Assembly (NCBI RefSeq): GCF_030253575.1
Contig: NC_080560.1
Coordinates: 29,707,501-29,771,500 of the forward strand
Source: Rhododendron vialii
Taxonomy: Eukaryota; Streptophyta; Magnoliopsida; Ericales; Ericaceae
Length of the DNA stretch: 64,000 nt
Reading direction: 5' to 3'
Below, one piece after another: positions 11,367-24,100 of the stretch (its first letter is position 1; every line of letters starts with the position of its first letter). The position numbers and the translations under genes were made by a program. The notes under the pieces are model-generated. The model ran no database searches. It had not been told where the DNA came from and saw only the letters and a list, made by a program, of their open reading frames with translations.

Positions 11367-11630
11367 TAGAGCACTTTTTTTTGTAAAATGTCTAGGCACA
11401 CTAGTAGATCAACCTCTCTGCAGAGGATATTTTCTTAATAAATCTAATTCTCTCTCTCTCCTAACTTTTATATATTATAAAAAAGAGCGGTTCCATAATA
11501 AGCAACAGACTTATTAAGAAAATCCTTCTCGTAAACTTCTAAAAAAAAGAATTGATCAAACTGGTATAGCTTTAACTTCTAAATAAAAGAATTGATCAAA
11601 CAGGTTTAGCTTTAACGTGAGAATGCCCTA
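11367..11630. repeat. Dispersed repeat module, further copies (partly inverted)
   Basis: After the fold-back element, TGTAAAATGTCTAGGCACAC and TTAATAAATCTAATTCTCTC repeat blocks seen at 6.95-7.3 kb. AATTGATCAAAC followed by TAGCTTTAAC occurs twice in tandem (11549-11584 and 11588-11620), as the reverse complement of the GTTTGATCAATT block near 7220. The fold-back element therefore sits inside an older repeat cluster. A weaker copy (AACGCGAGAATATGAT, TTAATAAATCTACC) follows at 11928-11998. Confidence 0.6.
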
Positions 11631-11643
11631 CAAAGGAAAAATA

Positions 11644-11916
11644 CACTCCCTCCGTCCTTTTTTTAGAGTCCAGTATTTCATTTTGGGCTGTCCCTTAATA
11701 AGTGTTCATTTTGTAAAGTTGGTGGGTAAAAGTTGATGCATTGTCTATTTTGCCCCTAAAAGTAGATTCCTTTTTGAAAAGTAAGTGAGTAAAAGTGTAA
11801 TGATGATGGGTAAGTTGAAAAAGTGGAGGAAAAAGTTGATGTGAAAGGTATAATGATGATGTCTTTTTAATAAGTTGGAATTACGAAGCAGGACACTTAA
11901 AAAGGGACGGAAGGAG
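11644..11916. mobile_element. Stowaway-type MITE, about 273 bp
   Basis: The left end is ACTCCCTCCGTCC after TA, and the right end is GGGACGGAAGGAG before TA. Inner blocks pair too: GTCCCTTAATAAGTGTTC on the left, GGACACTTAAAAAGGG on the right. It is non-coding. Confidence 0.92.
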
Positions 11917-12127
11917 TATAAATCTTTAACGCGAGAATATGATCCGACGTCAATTGTTATTTAAAAGATACAGAAAATCGTTCCTTAATAAATCTACCAC
12001 TCTCTCCTGACTTCTTAGGCAATGTATCCCATTTAGATATGGTCATCCAAAATTCACGTCCTCTGCGAGTTTAAAAATCATCCCGGTCAAAGTTGCCCGT
12101 ACATCATACGAACCACATATATGAAGC

Positions 12128-12282
12128 ATAAGGAAGTGCACAAGTCTAGGTGGTATATCACTCATGGATATATCTGATCTTATCTCATCCTATCCTTTTC
12201 CTAAGAGCACAAGTCTACGTGGTATATCACTCATGCATAGATGATATAGATCTGATCTTATCTCATCATATCCTCCTCCTAG
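12128..12282. repeat. Tandem duplication of about 75-80 bp
   Basis: The blocks GCACAAGTCTA(G/C)GTGGTATATC, ACTCATG and TCTGATCTTATCTCATC occur twice in a row (start 12136, then 12208). The second copy has a 9-bp insertion (TAGATGATA). Confidence 0.85.
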
Positions 12283-12299
12283 CCAAAGGCATGCAGAGG

Positions 12300-13790
12300 C
12301 AGAGCAGAGCTATGTATAGACCTACAAGATGTTACTGGGCAATAGCATGAATATCCAAATACTGACTATTTCAAAACCCAAAAGGTTGATAAGATTTGCA
12401 ATTGTTGTTAAAAAAAAAAAGTGTTCACATTGAAATAACCAAATTTAGCAACCTTCTTAGCAACAAACCAAATTTTGGCCTTTGGATAACCAAAACTAGC
12501 AACTTTTTTGCCAATAACCAAATTTAGTAGACCCCACCCGACATAATTTAAGTGAACTCGCATGCTCAGCTATTGTAACACACACGCCTTCCTAATTGGT
12601 TGCTGAAAAGGCAAATTTAAGTCAAATTTCGGCATGTTGCTATGCATAAGCAGCATAACATACACAAACATAAAAGTGATGGACTCTACTGTCAAAACTT
12701 GTGCAACATGAACTAGGACAAGAATGTCGGTCGGGCGTGTATGTGCCCATAAAGAGGTGAAATCTCACCATCAAATTAACCAGAAGCAAGACTCCACTTA
12801 AAAGAAGTTGCATGGTGTCCATCCTGCAATTTGTTCAGTCACACTATATATCATGCTTTGCTTCCCAGTTTGTTTAAAAAGTAGTAGCAACATTTATCTG
12901 CATAAGGACATGTTAAGTTGGCATACAATTTCCTTTGAGCCAATTAGACTTCCTTCCAAAAGTGACCGTCTCTCCCCAGGTCAAGTTCCTCTTCAGACCT
13001 CTATCCTCTTTACCCCTCCAAACACTCCTTAGGGGTCCTATTCCGGACCCACGTTGATAATCCATACTTGAGGCTTTGCAAGACTTTGGCCGGAAGTTCC
13101 AAAATGTCTTGAAGACCCCGGTTTACTAGTTGACCAGCTGGAGACTTTACATTCTCCCGTGTTTGACGCATCAATCAGGAATTGAATGTACAGTGGTGAC
13201 TCTTGGGAATTAGTATAAGAGATGAATATGTAGCTATGTATATTTATAGATGCTCAGACCTATCCATACTGTTACTTTTGTACAAGAACATCCCTCCTCA
13301 CTCACAAATGTGTTAACTAAGTAACCATTCTTATTGATTACCAGCACAACAATAACAGACCCGATAACACTTCCATGATCAACATCTCAGAACACTATAT
13401 GAAGTTCAGGATATTGATAGAAAAGAGAAACTTTGATACACCAATTCAATTCACAATAAAAGCAACATCCTATATATTCCAAATGAAAAACCTTTGTAAG
13501 GCATAGAATGGAATATAAAAGAATTGCAAGTCAAAATTCTAAACCCTAGTAAAACATGTCCTTTTACAGAGGTGCTGAACCCTAGTTTACATATATACGC
13601 TAGACTTAAAAATACCCTCTTACACTAGAGGTGCTTAATTCAAGCAATAATCGATTATTCTTACAAACTCCGTATTAATACAGGACACTAAATTATTCTC
13701 CTCAAAATAATAAAGAAATAAAAACATATTAATGCTTAAGCATATATGAAGGTTGAAAAATCTACAATTAAAGTAAGCAATTCGTACATG
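12300..13790. other. Intergenic DNA 3' of the minus-strand gene
   Basis: No gene was recognised. AACCAAATTTAGCAAC-like motifs repeat at 12438-12530. The region ends at the stop codon of the minus-strand gene and probably includes its 3' UTR. Confidence 0.55.
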
Positions 13791-13795
13791 GAGAA

Positions 13796-13947
13796 TCACT
13801 GGAAAGGAGAAGCAACTGGAGCTGCAAGACCTAGAAACCGCATTATCCTGAATCGGCGATCCTTTCTCATTGACTTCAAGGAAAAATTAACCTCCTGGAT
13901 AAAAAGGGAGAGTAACCTTCAGTTTATCAATCTCTACTAACATGCAA

Positions 13948-13993
<46 letters not shown>

Positions 13994-15072
13994 TACGACT
14001 CACATCAAAGTGAACTTTTGGTTTCCGTTCTCTCGTGCCCCTTCTTCTCTCCATGCAATCACTTTCTGTTCTGCTTGAACTTGATGAATTCCACTTATCT
14101 GTTAATGCCACAATAACAAGTTTCTAATTTGCAGAGAATATACCAAAGAATACATCCACCGTGGAAGTTATGGTAATGGTACATAAATAGCTGTATCGTC
14201 TGTGTACAGTGAGATCCAAGTAAAATGAACAGCACAATGATAATAATAAATGGATTTTCCACGACACATGCCATCTTAAGGTTTCAGATACACAAATATC
14301 TGTGTGTGCATTTGTGTGTGTATTGGTAATGCTTGGTTTTCCGGACCAGCTTGCATACACCGTGGAGTCTAATACCTACAACGCCATAGTTGTTCCTCAC
14401 GTTTAGGCGTGGGAGTGAAGCGGCCTTAAGCGTTGCTAGCAAGTGAAATTGAACCTAAGACCTTAAGAGGAAGCAAATCTCTAAGTCTCAGCCCTTCATC
14501 ACTAGGCTATATTACACAGGTTATAAGGTGAAAATTTACTTGAGTTGACTTTTCATTCTACGTTCGCACTATTATTAAGGCAAATGGTGTTTTTGATTCA
14601 GCACGAATGGTAATCGCAAATGTGAACGTAATTTCTGCATTTCATCTGTAACTCGAAAAACTTTAGATCAGGGCCCTGTAGGATGACTTAACGACAGATT
14701 AGAAAGAATAAAATTTGGAAACCATCCCAAAGTTACACTCTGGTGGAATTTCATGAATAGAAATATCTTGAGAGTTGACTGTTGAGCCTCAGACTGTAAA
14801 GGTGGGGAGGACCAGCTCAGCAAAAGATCAAAAAGCTCTCAACAAGAAACTGTACAGAATATATTGAAGAAACAGTATGTACCAGGTGATCGATCTCGTG
14901 TAATTGAACAATTAGGATCATCTGATGATTCAGTGAACTCTTTGCTGAAACTTTGGCACTCTAAGGCCTGCAATGATATAGAAATCAGATTGAAACCTTT
15001 ATACAGGAGTAACATATGAAACTCTTCCAAAGGGTAATAAATACTATCTTCGAAGGAGTGGAAAGATAAATA

Positions 15073-15110
<38 letters not shown>

Positions 15111-18100
15111 GTGACATCCATGTGCCAAGTATCAAGAGTAGCATATGAAACAGATCAATAATCTAATTAAGCTTCATAACATCGAATAAAACTAGCTCAT
15201 AAAGGGTGATATTACTAACTTCGACAGAAAGAATTGTCATTCGTTAGACAATATCTACATATTAGAATCATAAATTGTAGCCGTTTTGTTTCCCATCTGA
15301 CTACAGACAAACCATGCATATCATCCTACAGAGAGACGCTACAAACATCTCATTTGCTCTATAGATATGCACTGGGTTTGTTTCTCCTGCACACTGTTTA
15401 ATACAGTTTTTTGTTGGTTGTGAAATATGGGACAGAATCTCGACCCCACACGAGGACGTGTGTTCCTAAGTGGGGGGAGATTGTGACGCCCCGCCCCTGG
15501 AAGTTCCAGGTAGTGGTCGACCGGCCTGAGGGCGGTTGAAACCCGAGCGGGGGCTATCTAATCGGTGACCAGAGGGGTCAGCCGGGGGTGGTCCCACATC
15601 GCTTGGTGAAGTGTAAGTCATGTGCTATAAATAATAGATCGACATCCTACCTTGTACAAGGCCTTTTTAAAGCCATGAGAGCGTCAAAGCCCATTGGAAC
15701 TTCATAGTCAAGCATGCTCGCCTTGGAGTAATCCAAGGATGGGTGACCTCACTGGGAAGTCTAATGGGGTTTGGTGTTCAAAGCGAACAATATTGTACAA
15801 GGTGGGAGCGGGTCGTTACAGTTGGTATCAGAGGATTGGTGACATGGGATCGAGTGGGTGATCAGAGTGCATAGCGGAAGCATGAAATTCATATTTTTTA
15901 GTAGACAAATTTCAGGGACGAAATTTCCGAAGGAGGGGATACTGTAATACCCCGTATATTAAAAGTATTGATTTTTGCATATAATTAATTGGTGGCATAT
16001 AAGTGAAGGTGTGTGCACGTGAGATGCTAGCTGAGAAGTAGGTATCAAGACAAAAACATTTAGTTAAGGTACATGTGTTAATGTTCAAGAGGAACAAGTG
16101 TATAACTCTTTGAATAGTCAACCTAGCTACTATACTTATACACTTTGTATTAAGAAGAAGCTATTTATCTGATAAAGAGAGAACAGTAGAAACTCGAGGG
16201 AAAACAGAGAGGGCCGTGAGGTGGAGAGTGGAGCAATCATCCAACCCATCACGGTGATGCATAGCGTAGCAATTACAGTTGGTGGTTCACGGTGGAGGAG
16301 TGTCCATAATAAGGTCACGATCTTACTTAAGGTACCAAGCCAGGAAGTATATAATATGCTCTAAATCTCCAGAGTATTCCTTTTGCAAGCCTTTGTATTC
16401 TACTCGATCATCATGTTGTTTATTGAATTATCTGAATTCATTGTTGGAATTGAGTTATGTGTTATGTATGGGGGTTGGGTGCCGTGGAACTATTTAGTAT
16501 ATGATCCAGTGAAGTTGCCTACTGTGCTAACGGCCCGAGAAGCCTCATTATAGGCTGGGTGTGGCAAGTGAGGCCGGTCACTGGTCATTCACTGAGGAGG
16601 ACCTAATATGAGGTCGTATTATGTGGCTTGTTGTTGACTCCGTGTCGCTAATTGGTTGGTCTCATTTATTGTGAGCATATCTATTCTCGTCGTATTGTAT
16701 ACTTCCTGGGGGGGTTTGTGTTGCAGGTTGTGGAGACGAGGATGGCATATCGGGTTGTCGGTGGTGGAGTTATAACCGGCTGGGTGTTTAGGCCTAGGTG
16801 GCTGCTATTATTTAATCTCAGATAATTGTAAACTCTTTTCTTTTGTAAGTTTTGTATTAATGGCAGATTGTAGTCTTGGGTTAACACTTTGATTATTGGA
16901 GGTGGTAGTGGTGCTTGGAGAACCGGGTCGTTACAAAAATCCACATACTCCCCAACCCAAATAACATGATACGAGCAGGTTAAGTTGCAAACCAGTATAC
17001 TCTGATCAATATCGGACTTTGAAAGGTTTCCAGCAGGATCAACAAAAGCACTGGAGCAATAGATCGAAGATATAGCTAATAAAACTGGAACATATCCTTA
17101 ATGTTCACTGCCTAAGGTATGCTGAACTTAGTATCTAATACCAACATTGCATCTCATGGTTGAATGGAATTTTACTAAAACATGGCAATCAACATATTGG
17201 CCCTTGAAATCAAATACAGTTGAACTTACTCCAAGGGGGTCTGAGAAAAGCTGATACTAAAAGGGTGCACTTCTAAAATTTCTCAACATTAGGACGAGAA
17301 TAACTTTATCGAGATTTCGACAAAACCTTGTTCGATTAGATGCATTATAGGCACAGAAATAGATAACTAGGGGAGGAAATAACGAAGAATGTCCATATCA
17401 GTTACAACCTCAAAATTTTCATCAAAAGATAACAGAGAGAGGAGAAATAAGGCCCTACAATACTCGTTGAACCACATTATCCCTGGGGGGCCATGGCCCC
17501 AACCCCTTCCCCCCGAGGAATGGCATAGACACCCATGTATCCATACAGCAGTAGCCAAATGTGAATGTTGTTGTACTTTAGAGAACCCGACAAACATTTC
17601 AGTAATAGGCCACCATTACGTGAACTTACTATAATCACTGTTTCTGTTTGTTATTCAAATTAGAAAGGCCCAAAGGACCTTATATTTCTTTAGTTAAATT
17701 ACCAGCTGACTAGCTGAGTCATTTTTTTCCACTTCGGGAACATTAATTCAGATTAACAAATGAAATGCTTTCCACAGTTCAATTTCAAAAATCAAGGACT
17801 GAAGGTTATTTGTCTTATCTATAGAGCTCATTTTCTCAAGTGTTTTGTGAAGTTCACCTCAAAAAACGCACAAGAGAGCTCGCTTGCCCTAGTGCATATG
17901 TTTGTAATAAAGGGAGATGGTCCCATCTGAATCACGAAGTGTACTAAAATATAAGTCCTCTTCACGACGATTATACTGAGTCTCGTCAGAGGATATGATT
18001 TTAGAGGAAGTTCGTATCTGCTAGGACTTAGTTCAATATTCTTCCACGACTCCATGTAACAGAAAGCATTGCAATAACATGTTTGTGAGAAGGATAGTTG

Positions 18101-21100
18101 CTACAAATTTAACTGAATTCATTATAACATCCCATCAGTTAATCACTAACTGAGTTTGTAATTTGTAAGAACTCGCTGCCCAAAACGTCCAATGATTTCA
18201 CCAGAATTAGCATCTCAGAGTAATAATACTAGTAGTGAAAAAGAGACTGGTAATTCTGCTACGGTACTGCCTCACTACATCTCCTAGACCTGCTGTATAG
18301 CAGGAGCTACGCGCAATGGCTTCAACCTTCTAGCCTGTTTGCATATTCTTTTCTTTTTACCTGTTTAAGCATACAAAAAATTAATCACCAATCGAACAAG
18401 ACATAATGGAACTGTGGGTACATGCCAGGAAGTCGTAAGGACTGAAGGAGACAAGGTCACCCAAGGAGCGATGGTCACCACGGCCGATGAGCAATAAGGC
18501 CAGAATGAAGGACAATGATTCTGGACCCACCCCTGAGGTCAATGATTTACACTTGAGCTAGAGGCAAGGCCCAAGTTGCTCAGGACCGAAGGAGGAATGT
18601 GGAATGTAGGCTTGAGCTCAACGGATTGTCTGAAGGCCCAAACTCCACTAAGGAGTTGGACTCCAGACCACTCTTAGAGAGAGAGGCAACTCTGTTGACC
18701 GAAGGTCAAGCTTTTTTAGGTACTTATTGTTGGAATACTAGTATATTGTGTTAAGTCCCACATTGCATAATTACATTGTGCAACGAACTATCTTTTTATA
18801 TAAATAAATGATTATGTGTGAGGGTTAATTTAACACCTTACACACTTTTTCTCTCCAAACAACATGGTATCAGAGCGGGTTCTTAAACCGCCGTTGGAAC
18901 CCTAAACCCTCACCTTCGACAGCCACCACTATAGCCAACAGCCACCACCTCCACCCCCCACCATAACCGCCAGCCACCCTTAGCCCTAAATCAAGTGCCG
19001 ACTGCCACCTCCAGCCCTAAATCAGTGCCAACATCATCAACGCCTCAAGTTCCAGTGCCGACGACCACTGTACACTCCCACCCAGGGCCCGTCGACCACT
19101 GGCGATCCATCCCCACCCCTCGCCGCCGTCACTCCGGCCTCCGGCGACCCTCCTCCGCCCTACCCAGCCTCTGGCGACCCCTCCTCCGCGCCACCCAACG
19201 GTCGTCGACCACTGGCGCCCCAAGCCCAGTCCTCGCTGGCCGCTGCCCTACATTTTCCGGCCTCCTGCGACTCTGCCTGTACTCGAACGACCTGGGTTTC
19301 CTGATTTCTACTATTTTCAGACTCCAATCTGTGGATTCGTTGCCGTTTTACACGATTCTTGCAGTATCTCTTCTGTTTTCGGATGTAATTTGTTGATTTG
19401 TTACTTCTATCTCCGTTAATGCTCAGCTTCTATCTCCGTTAATGGTGTTTCTAGCTCAGTCTGGTTCGAGTTTTATTGTTCATCAGTGGTTTATGTTGGG
19501 CTGCTGATATGCTCCTTTATTGGTGGAGCCATTGGTGTTTTTTGGATCACATGTGATTATAGTGGCAGCCTCTCTATTTTTGGTTGTTTATTGATTGTTG
19601 GTTTCTCTGGCTCTTGACTTTATTTGCAATGGGCTCTGGTACTGAGTCTGTCTCTAGTTCTACTTCCGCTGTTCGTCATTCTTTTCGGTCTCGTGAGAGG
19701 TTATCTATTACCTCCACCTTGTTGAATGGTCGAAATTATGTTGTTTGGGCTAAGGCTGTTGAGGTCTATTATGTGGGGGAATCAGAATGCCATTACCTTA
19801 CTGATGACCCTCCTACGGCGACTGCCGCATCATATGGTGCTTGGGTTCCTGCGGATGCTAAGATTCGGGTTGAGCTTTGGAATAGTATGGAGGAAAATAT
19901 TAAGAATACTCTGGTTTTCTTATCTACTGCGAAGAAAGTATGGATGAAGGTTAAGGAAATGTTTTCTGAGGCTGATAATCTCCGCCGGACTTATGCTCTT
20001 CGTTAACAATTCTTTTCTCTTGAACTTGGCAGCTTATCCTTGGAAGAGTATTATGCCAAGTTCTGCGGCATTTGTGAAGAGCTCAACACTTGTGAGCCCA
20101 TTTCTTCAAATATTCAGGTTATGGAGCCTCAGTGTGAGCGCTTGCAGGTGGCTCGTTTTCTGTTTGGGTTACCTTCGCCGGCTTATGATTCTATCCGGTC
20201 TAATATTTTGGGTGATAGAGATTTACCTTCTCTCAGTGAGGTGTTCAGTCGCGTCCGCCAAGCCTTTGTTTCTGACCCCAGTGCTGTTGATTTGACTCCT
20301 GCTGCCCACTCGGCTTTGGTTACCACGGTCCCTCGTGGTGGTACTTCTTCTCGTGGTTTTGACCGTGGTGGTCGAGAGTCAGGGGGAGGCCGTCGTGGTC
20401 CTCCTGGCCGTGGATTTGGCCGTGATTCTGGTAGTGGTGGTCGTAGTCGTGACTCTGGTAATAGTGGTCGTGCCCATGGTCGTTACTGCACCTATTGCCA
20501 TGGTACTAATCATACGGTTGAGTATTGTTGGATTCTTCATGACCGTCCATCTGCGCATCAGGTTACCGTTTCTGAGGATATGATGGCTCCATGTTGCCTA
20601 GCTCTGTGCCCAGCCCCGTCCCACGTGTTGTTACTATTCCAGAGGATGAGTATCATCGCCTGATTTCCCAGCCGCCTTCTCATGTGTCCTCCTCCTCCAC
20701 TGCTACGTTCGCTCAGAAAGGCTCCACCTTTGCTGGCCTGGCATCTAATAATCCGTGGGTTATTGATTCTGGTGCTACCGATCATATGATAGGCCACTCT
20801 ATCCACCTTTCTGGTTCTCGTCCTCTTGTGAAGCCTTCTCGTGTCGCCTTGGCCGACTATTCCTCTTCTAACATTGCTGGTTTGGATTCTATTATTTTTC
20901 ATTCTTCTCTTACCTTAGACTTTGTTTTACATGTTCCTCGTTTTCCCCATGGTCTTATGTTTATTAGTAAACTAACCCAATCCTTAAATTGTTCGGTTAC
21001 ATTCTTTCCCAGTTATTGTGTTTTTCAGGATCTCCAGACGGGGAAGAAGATTGGTGGCGGTGTTGAGCGTGGTGGTCTATACTATTTTGACACTGCCGAC

Positions 21101-24100
21101 CCTTCTGCCTCTGTTGCTCTTCAGACTTCCGTATCTCCCTATGAGCATCATTGCCGTCTTGGTCATCCCTCTCTTCAGACTCTCAACCAGTTGGTTCCGT
21201 CGAGTCATAGTCTTCGGTCTTTGCCATGTGAGGTCTGTGAGTTCAGTAAACATCATTGTGTTTCTTTTCCTCCTAGAGTAGAGAGTCGAGTGTCTCGTCC
21301 TTTTCATTTAGTTCACTCAGATATTTGGGGTCATGTGCGTGCTTCTTCACGTGGTGGTTTTCAGTATTTTGTTATTTTTGTGGATGATTATTCTAGGCTT
21401 ACTTATGTTTATCTCATGAAAAACCGGTTAGACTTGTACTCCATTTTCAAATCTTTTTATATGGAAATAAAAACTCAGTTTGATATTTCTCTTCGTCTCT
21501 TTCGTTCTGATAATGCTGGTGAATATTTCTATAATGTTTTGTCTGCTTTTTTTTATGAGCATGGTATTCTTCATCGATCTTCGTGTTCTCGCACTCCCCA
21601 ACAGAATGGGGTTGCCGAACGCAAGATACACCATTTGACAGAAGTTGCCCACGCCCTTTTAATCCAGATGACGGTTCCCAAATCTTTTTGGGACGACGTC
21701 GTTCTTACTGCCGGATATCTCGTGAATCATATGCCCTCTCGCGTTCTTGGGGGCCAGATTCCCTATAGTATTTTGCACCCTAATTGTTCTTTATATTCTT
21801 TACCTCCTAAAATTTTTAGGTGCACGTGTTATGTTCATGCCCTTGATCCCGGCCGTGATAAACTTGATCCACGCTCTATCAAGTGTGTATTCCTGGGGTA
21901 CTCTCGGACTCAAAAAGGTTATAAGTGTTATTCTCCCATTCTGCATCGCGAGTTTGTCTGTGCTGATGTTATGTTTCATGAGACGTTACCCTATTTTCCG
22001 ACTTCATCCCATGGGGATCAGTCTGATTATATGCATATTTTAGTTCCTTCCGGGCAACCTCAAAGGAAGCACCCCCGATGCAGGTATATGTTCGCCGTGC
22101 CAAAGCTGTACCACCTCCGCCTGCCGCTGAGCCTCCTTCTCCATTGCGAGATCCGAGTCCACCTCCATTGGCCCCTACTGTTCCACCTTCTCCTCCCATT
22201 GCTCTTCTTAAAGGTATTCGCACTTGTACTGTCTCTCATCCTATTTAGCATCCTATTGCTAAATTTGTATCTTATGATCATCTGTCTCCCACTCTTCGTG
22301 CTTTTACTGCCTCTGTTTCCTCTATCTTTGTTCCTAAAACTGTTCAGGAGGCCTTGTCTATTTCTGAGTGGCAGACAGCTATGGAGGAGGAGATCTCTGC
22401 GCTCCATGATAATGGGACTTGGGAGTTGGTTCCTTTACCCTTTGCAAAGTCAACTATAGGGTGCCGCTGGGTATTCACTGTGAAATATCATCCTGATGGG
22501 TCTGTTGAGCGTTACAAAGCTCGCCTCGTTGCTAAGGGCTACACCCAGATATATGGTGTTGACTATGCTGAGACGAAGGTCAACCACTGGATATTGTGTT
22601 TTTCTTGGTGGCAATCTTGTTAATTAGAAGAGTAAGAAACAGACCATGTTGCACGGTCTAGTGCAGAGGTAGAATATAGAGACATGGCTCACACCACATG
22701 TGAGATTGTGTGGGTGCGATCTTTTCTTGAGGAGATAGGATTCAATGTGCAATTGCCTATGAATTTGTATTGTGATAACCAAGCAGCAATTCACATTGCA
22801 TCCAACCCCGTATTTCATGAGCGGACTAAACATATCGAAGTTGATTGTCATCTGGTGCGAGAGAAGTTGACTGATGGTGTTATAGCAACTCCCTTCGTGT
22901 CTACAAGTGCTCAATTGGCTGACATATTCACCAAGTCATTATTTAAGGCCTGGCTGGAGATGTTATGTGACAAGCTGGGTTTATGTGATATCTATTTCCC
23001 AGCTTGAGGGGGAGTGTTGGAATACTAGTATATTAGTATACTAGTATATTGTGTTTAGTCCCACATTGCTTAATTACATTGTGTAACGAACTATCTCTTT
23101 ATATAAATAAATGATTATGTGTGAGGGTTAATTTAACACCTTACACACTTTTTCTCTCCAAACAACACTTATCATACCTACCCTTGAAACTGAAACGTCA
23201 CTATCCTTACCTACCACCTGACACCTTGATCACTGACTTCTGATCATTAGACTGTCAAGCCTAAGGCTTAGACCTCACATGACTACTATCTACCTTCTGC
23301 AAGCTTCAACACTATTCATCTGACTTCATAGGTTTGGCCTCTGCCCTCATAGGACTGCAACCTTCAGATGACCAGCCATTGAGGACCTTCCACGAGTCCT
23401 CGGTCCAGCTGGACCTCAGACCATCTCCCACCTATATAAAGGACCCTTGCCTCTGTCCAATACATTACACAACATGGCTATTACTTGCAAGGCATTGCCC
23501 AAAGCATGACTTGGTCTCTCTACTGCCACTCTCACTCTCTCTGAAGGATCTACCTTGGGCTCTCTCCTCATCCACCTTTGGCACCCCGAGCCTTCAGCAT
23601 CTTGTTGGTATCCTGGATTACCTTCAGGGCTACCATAGCCCATCAATGTAGCTCACGGGAACAAATCAGTCAATTGGTTCCTCAAAAGATGTTGTCAGCC
23701 TAAGACCTATTAGGCATAAGTTGACATTTTAATGGCACTGACAATTACCAATAGGATGCACATGTAATATGCTTAAGAAATGATAAAAATCTTATGTAAC
23801 ATGCATAAACAGGATAATAATTACGAGTGGTCATTGAGCTACAAATTTGTCTCAACTTACTTCAGCAGGCCATAGTTGGCGAGCAGCTTTATCCCATACC
23901 GTGCTTCCTGGAGTTATGCAAAAATTACTACTCTCATTGATTTGAGATTTATCTGGGGTGAACTGTTTCCCTAACGTATCACTTTTCTGTTTATTAGAAT
24001 TCCTACAAAATGATGGGACAAGAAGAAAAAAATTTAATCAGTGAGAAGTAATATGTTATAGTTACCATGAAAACACAAGCATGCTTTTTCAGTAACTAGA

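Larger units (their letters stand above)
18728..23167 (+). mobile_element. Ty1/copia retrotransposon, structurally complete but defective (4.44 kb)
   Basis: It has two LTRs (18728-18864 and 23015-23167), a primer-binding site TGGTATCAGAGCGGG (18865-18879), gag, protease, integrase, the start of RT, RNase H, and a polypurine tract GAGGGGGAG (23006-23014). CTTAT flanks both sides (18723-18727 and 23168-23172), which proves a single insertion. The interior has premature stops, frame breaks and a large RT deletion, so it cannot move by itself. It lies in intron 3 of the minus-strand gene, in opposite orientation to it. Confidence 0.96.
18424..23660 (+). mobile_element. Possible older LTR split by the copia insertion
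   Basis: The flanks of the copia element (18424-18727 and 23173-23660) are alike in composition. Together they contain a TATA-like CTATATAAAGGACCC (23432-23446) followed by pyrimidine-rich DNA, as in an LTR promoter. GGAAC occurs before TGTGGGTAC (about 18413) and again near 23658, but the right end would then be CG rather than CA. The boundaries are tentative. Confidence 0.3.

Noticed and set aside
15686..15765. A true 5S rRNA gene
   Set aside because: Only the central part of 5S is present and it lies inside an LTR with TG/CA ends.
20335..20583. Val-rich frame inside the copia gag
   Set aside because: Shadow of the Arg/Gly-rich gag region in another frame.
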